Assembly (NCBI GenBank): GCA_041687295.1
Contig: JAWLCG010000335.1
Coordinates: 1 to 5,629 of the forward strand
Reading direction: 5' to 3'
DNA: 5,629 nucleotides
Origin: JAWLCG01 sp041687295
Lineage (GTDB): Bacteria > Planctomycetota > Phycisphaerae > SM23-33 > FEN-1343
Shown here: one piece after another, positions 5,050 to 5,629 of the stretch
Layout: every line of letters starts with the position of its first letter
Position numbering within the stretch: the stretch's first letter is position 1
Position numbers and translations under genes: made by a program
The notes under the pieces: generated by a model
The model's input: the letters and a program-made list of their open reading frames with translations, nothing else
Told to the model about the DNA's origin: nothing
Database searches by the model: none

Positions 5050-5184
5050 CCCCGGGCAAGCTCGGGGGGTGCCCCGGGCAAGCGGGGCGTCAGCACCGCT
5101 CGCCCGGTCGAGAGCGGAGGCGGCTGGTTCAGGCTGCCCGATCCCGCCCCGGCCGGTCGAGCCTGCGGCTTGCCCGGGGCACCC
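5050..5184. repeat. 17-bp inverted repeat with an extra direct copy
   Basis: gggtgccccgggcaagc (5067-5083) is perfectly complementary to 5168-5184. The word ccccgggcaagc also occurs directly at 5050-5061, 22 nt before its copy at 5072-5083. Between the arms, ccggtcgag is directly repeated at 5104-5112 and 5153-5161. The element ends 92 nt downstream of the glycosyltransferase stop codon. Its role is unknown. Confidence 0.65.
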
Positions 5185-5276
5185 ATGGCCGGGGACCTGC
5201 ACGCGCAAGGGGCCCATATCGGCGACCACGGAGGGGCCTGGCGCTGTCGACGCGGGCGGTGGCCGTCCTGGGGGCC

Positions 5277-5629
5277 CTACTCCATGCGGAGCGTTCGGCC
5301 GGCCAGGGCGCAGTGGCGGTAGCGCTGGGCGAGGGTGGCGACCATGTGGGCGGGGGAGTGGTTTTCGCGGAGGTAGTCCTGGGCCCCGCGGGCGATTCGG
5401 CGGGCGAGGTCGTGGTCGTCCAGCAGCAGGCGGAGGCGCGTGGCCAGGTCGTCGGGGCTTCGGCCATCGTAGCTCAGGGCCGTCTCGCCGTCGATGACGA
5501 AGTCGCCCACGCACGGCCCGCCGGTCAGGACGGGGATGCCGGCCGCCATCGCCTCGAGCACCTCGAGCTCCAACTCGCCCGCCGAGGCCGGGTACACCAG
5601 CAGGTCCGCCGAGGCCAGGATCCCCGGGC
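5277..5629 (-). CDS. Glycosyltransferase, GT-B fold (GT4-like), C-terminal part only
   Basis: The gene runs in from the right edge; 116 C-terminal residues are visible. The frame is open to the edge, so the GTG at 5597 is an internal valine, not a start. The pattern ADLLVYP, then LEVLEAMAAGIPVLTGG, then a DGETAL block and a helical region of the form SPDDLATRLRLLLDD is the classic C-terminal nucleotide-sugar-binding half of GT4-type retaining glycosyltransferases, which build polysaccharides, lipopolysaccharide or glycolipids at the cytosolic membrane face. The usual EX7E motif is altered: the second glutamate (in VLEAMA) is present, but the position eight residues earlier is glycine, with an acidic run GELELE next to it. 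Donor and acceptor cannot be told from this fragment. It is convergent with dapA. Confidence 0.85.
   Translation of the reverse strand, partial: PGILASADLLVYPASAGELELEVLEAMAAGIPVLTGGPCVGDFVIDGETALSYDGRSPDDLATRLRLLLDDHDLARRIARGAQDYLRENHSPAHMVATLAQRYRHCALAGRTLRME

Larger units (their letters stand above)
4013..5276. other. 1.26-kb gene-free, repeat-rich region between convergent genes
   Basis: I find no credible gene here. Open frames exist on both strands, but they overlap one another, run through repeats and hairpins, show no conserved motif and have no convincing ribosome binding site. The stretch carries the repeats listed separately (4046-4195, 4219-4341, 4373-4466, 4656-4676, 4746-5016, 5050-5184). 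The part from about 4467 to 4655 shows neither gene nor clear repeat to me. The region lies between the 3' ends of dapA and the glycosyltransferase gene, where insertions do least harm. Confidence 0.7.

Noticed and set aside
4361..5514. Overlapping minus-strand frames of 232 and 339 codons in the gene-free region
   Set aside because: They read through the short repeats and hairpins, give low-complexity Pro/Arg/Gly-rich products, and the longer one overlaps the glycosyltransferase out of frame.
5277..5597. Complete small protein starting at GTG 5597
   Set aside because: The frame stays open and in glycosyltransferase register (ILASADLL) to the window edge, so the gene is truncated by the window and the GTG is internal.

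Overview
The window is GC-rich bacterial DNA with three complete biosynthetic genes, a tiny leader-peptide gene, one gene cut by the right edge, and two long repeat-filled intergenic stretches. The proteins are ordinary bacterial ones. The intergenic DNA, with short aacgaacccaatt-type repeats and many gcccc-NNN-ggggc mini-hairpins, resembles what I remember from Planctomycetota (Phycisphaerae-like) genomes. That assignment is recollection and inference, not something the window proves.

Left part, minus strand (about 1984 down to 16): a leucine-biosynthesis transcription unit. A near-consensus promoter (TTGACG, 17 nt, TAGGAT) drives a very short 5' UTR, a 19-residue leader peptide with seven leucines, a mutually exclusive antiterminator and intrinsic terminator pair, and then leuA (2-isopropylmalate synthase). 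This has all the parts of a classical ribosome-mediated transcription attenuator and is the most interesting signal in the window. Three small perfect palindromes follow the leuA stop.

Middle, plus strand (about 2194 to 4012): pdxJ (pyridoxine 5'-phosphate synthase) and dapA (4-hydroxy-tetrahydrodipicolinate synthase) lie 35 nt apart, each with a strong Shine-Dalgarno sequence, and probably form one operon. They make a vitamin B6 precursor and open the lysine/diaminopimelate branch. leuA and pdxJ are divergent, and the roughly 690 bases between their starts hold the leuA control region, a 24-nt-period repeat array and one copy of a dispersed repeat.

Right part (4013 to 5276): about 1.26 kb in which I find no credible gene. 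It holds nested inverted repeats, a 104-nt imperfect palindrome whose left part is repeated in opposite orientation upstream of pdxJ, a second 24-nt-period array, four copies of a 15-nt aacgaacccaatt motif in two related blocks, an isolated AT-rich operator-like palindrome, and a 17-bp inverted repeat. At the right edge the 3' end of a glycosyltransferase gene (GT-B fold, GT4-like) comes in on the minus strand, convergent with dapA.
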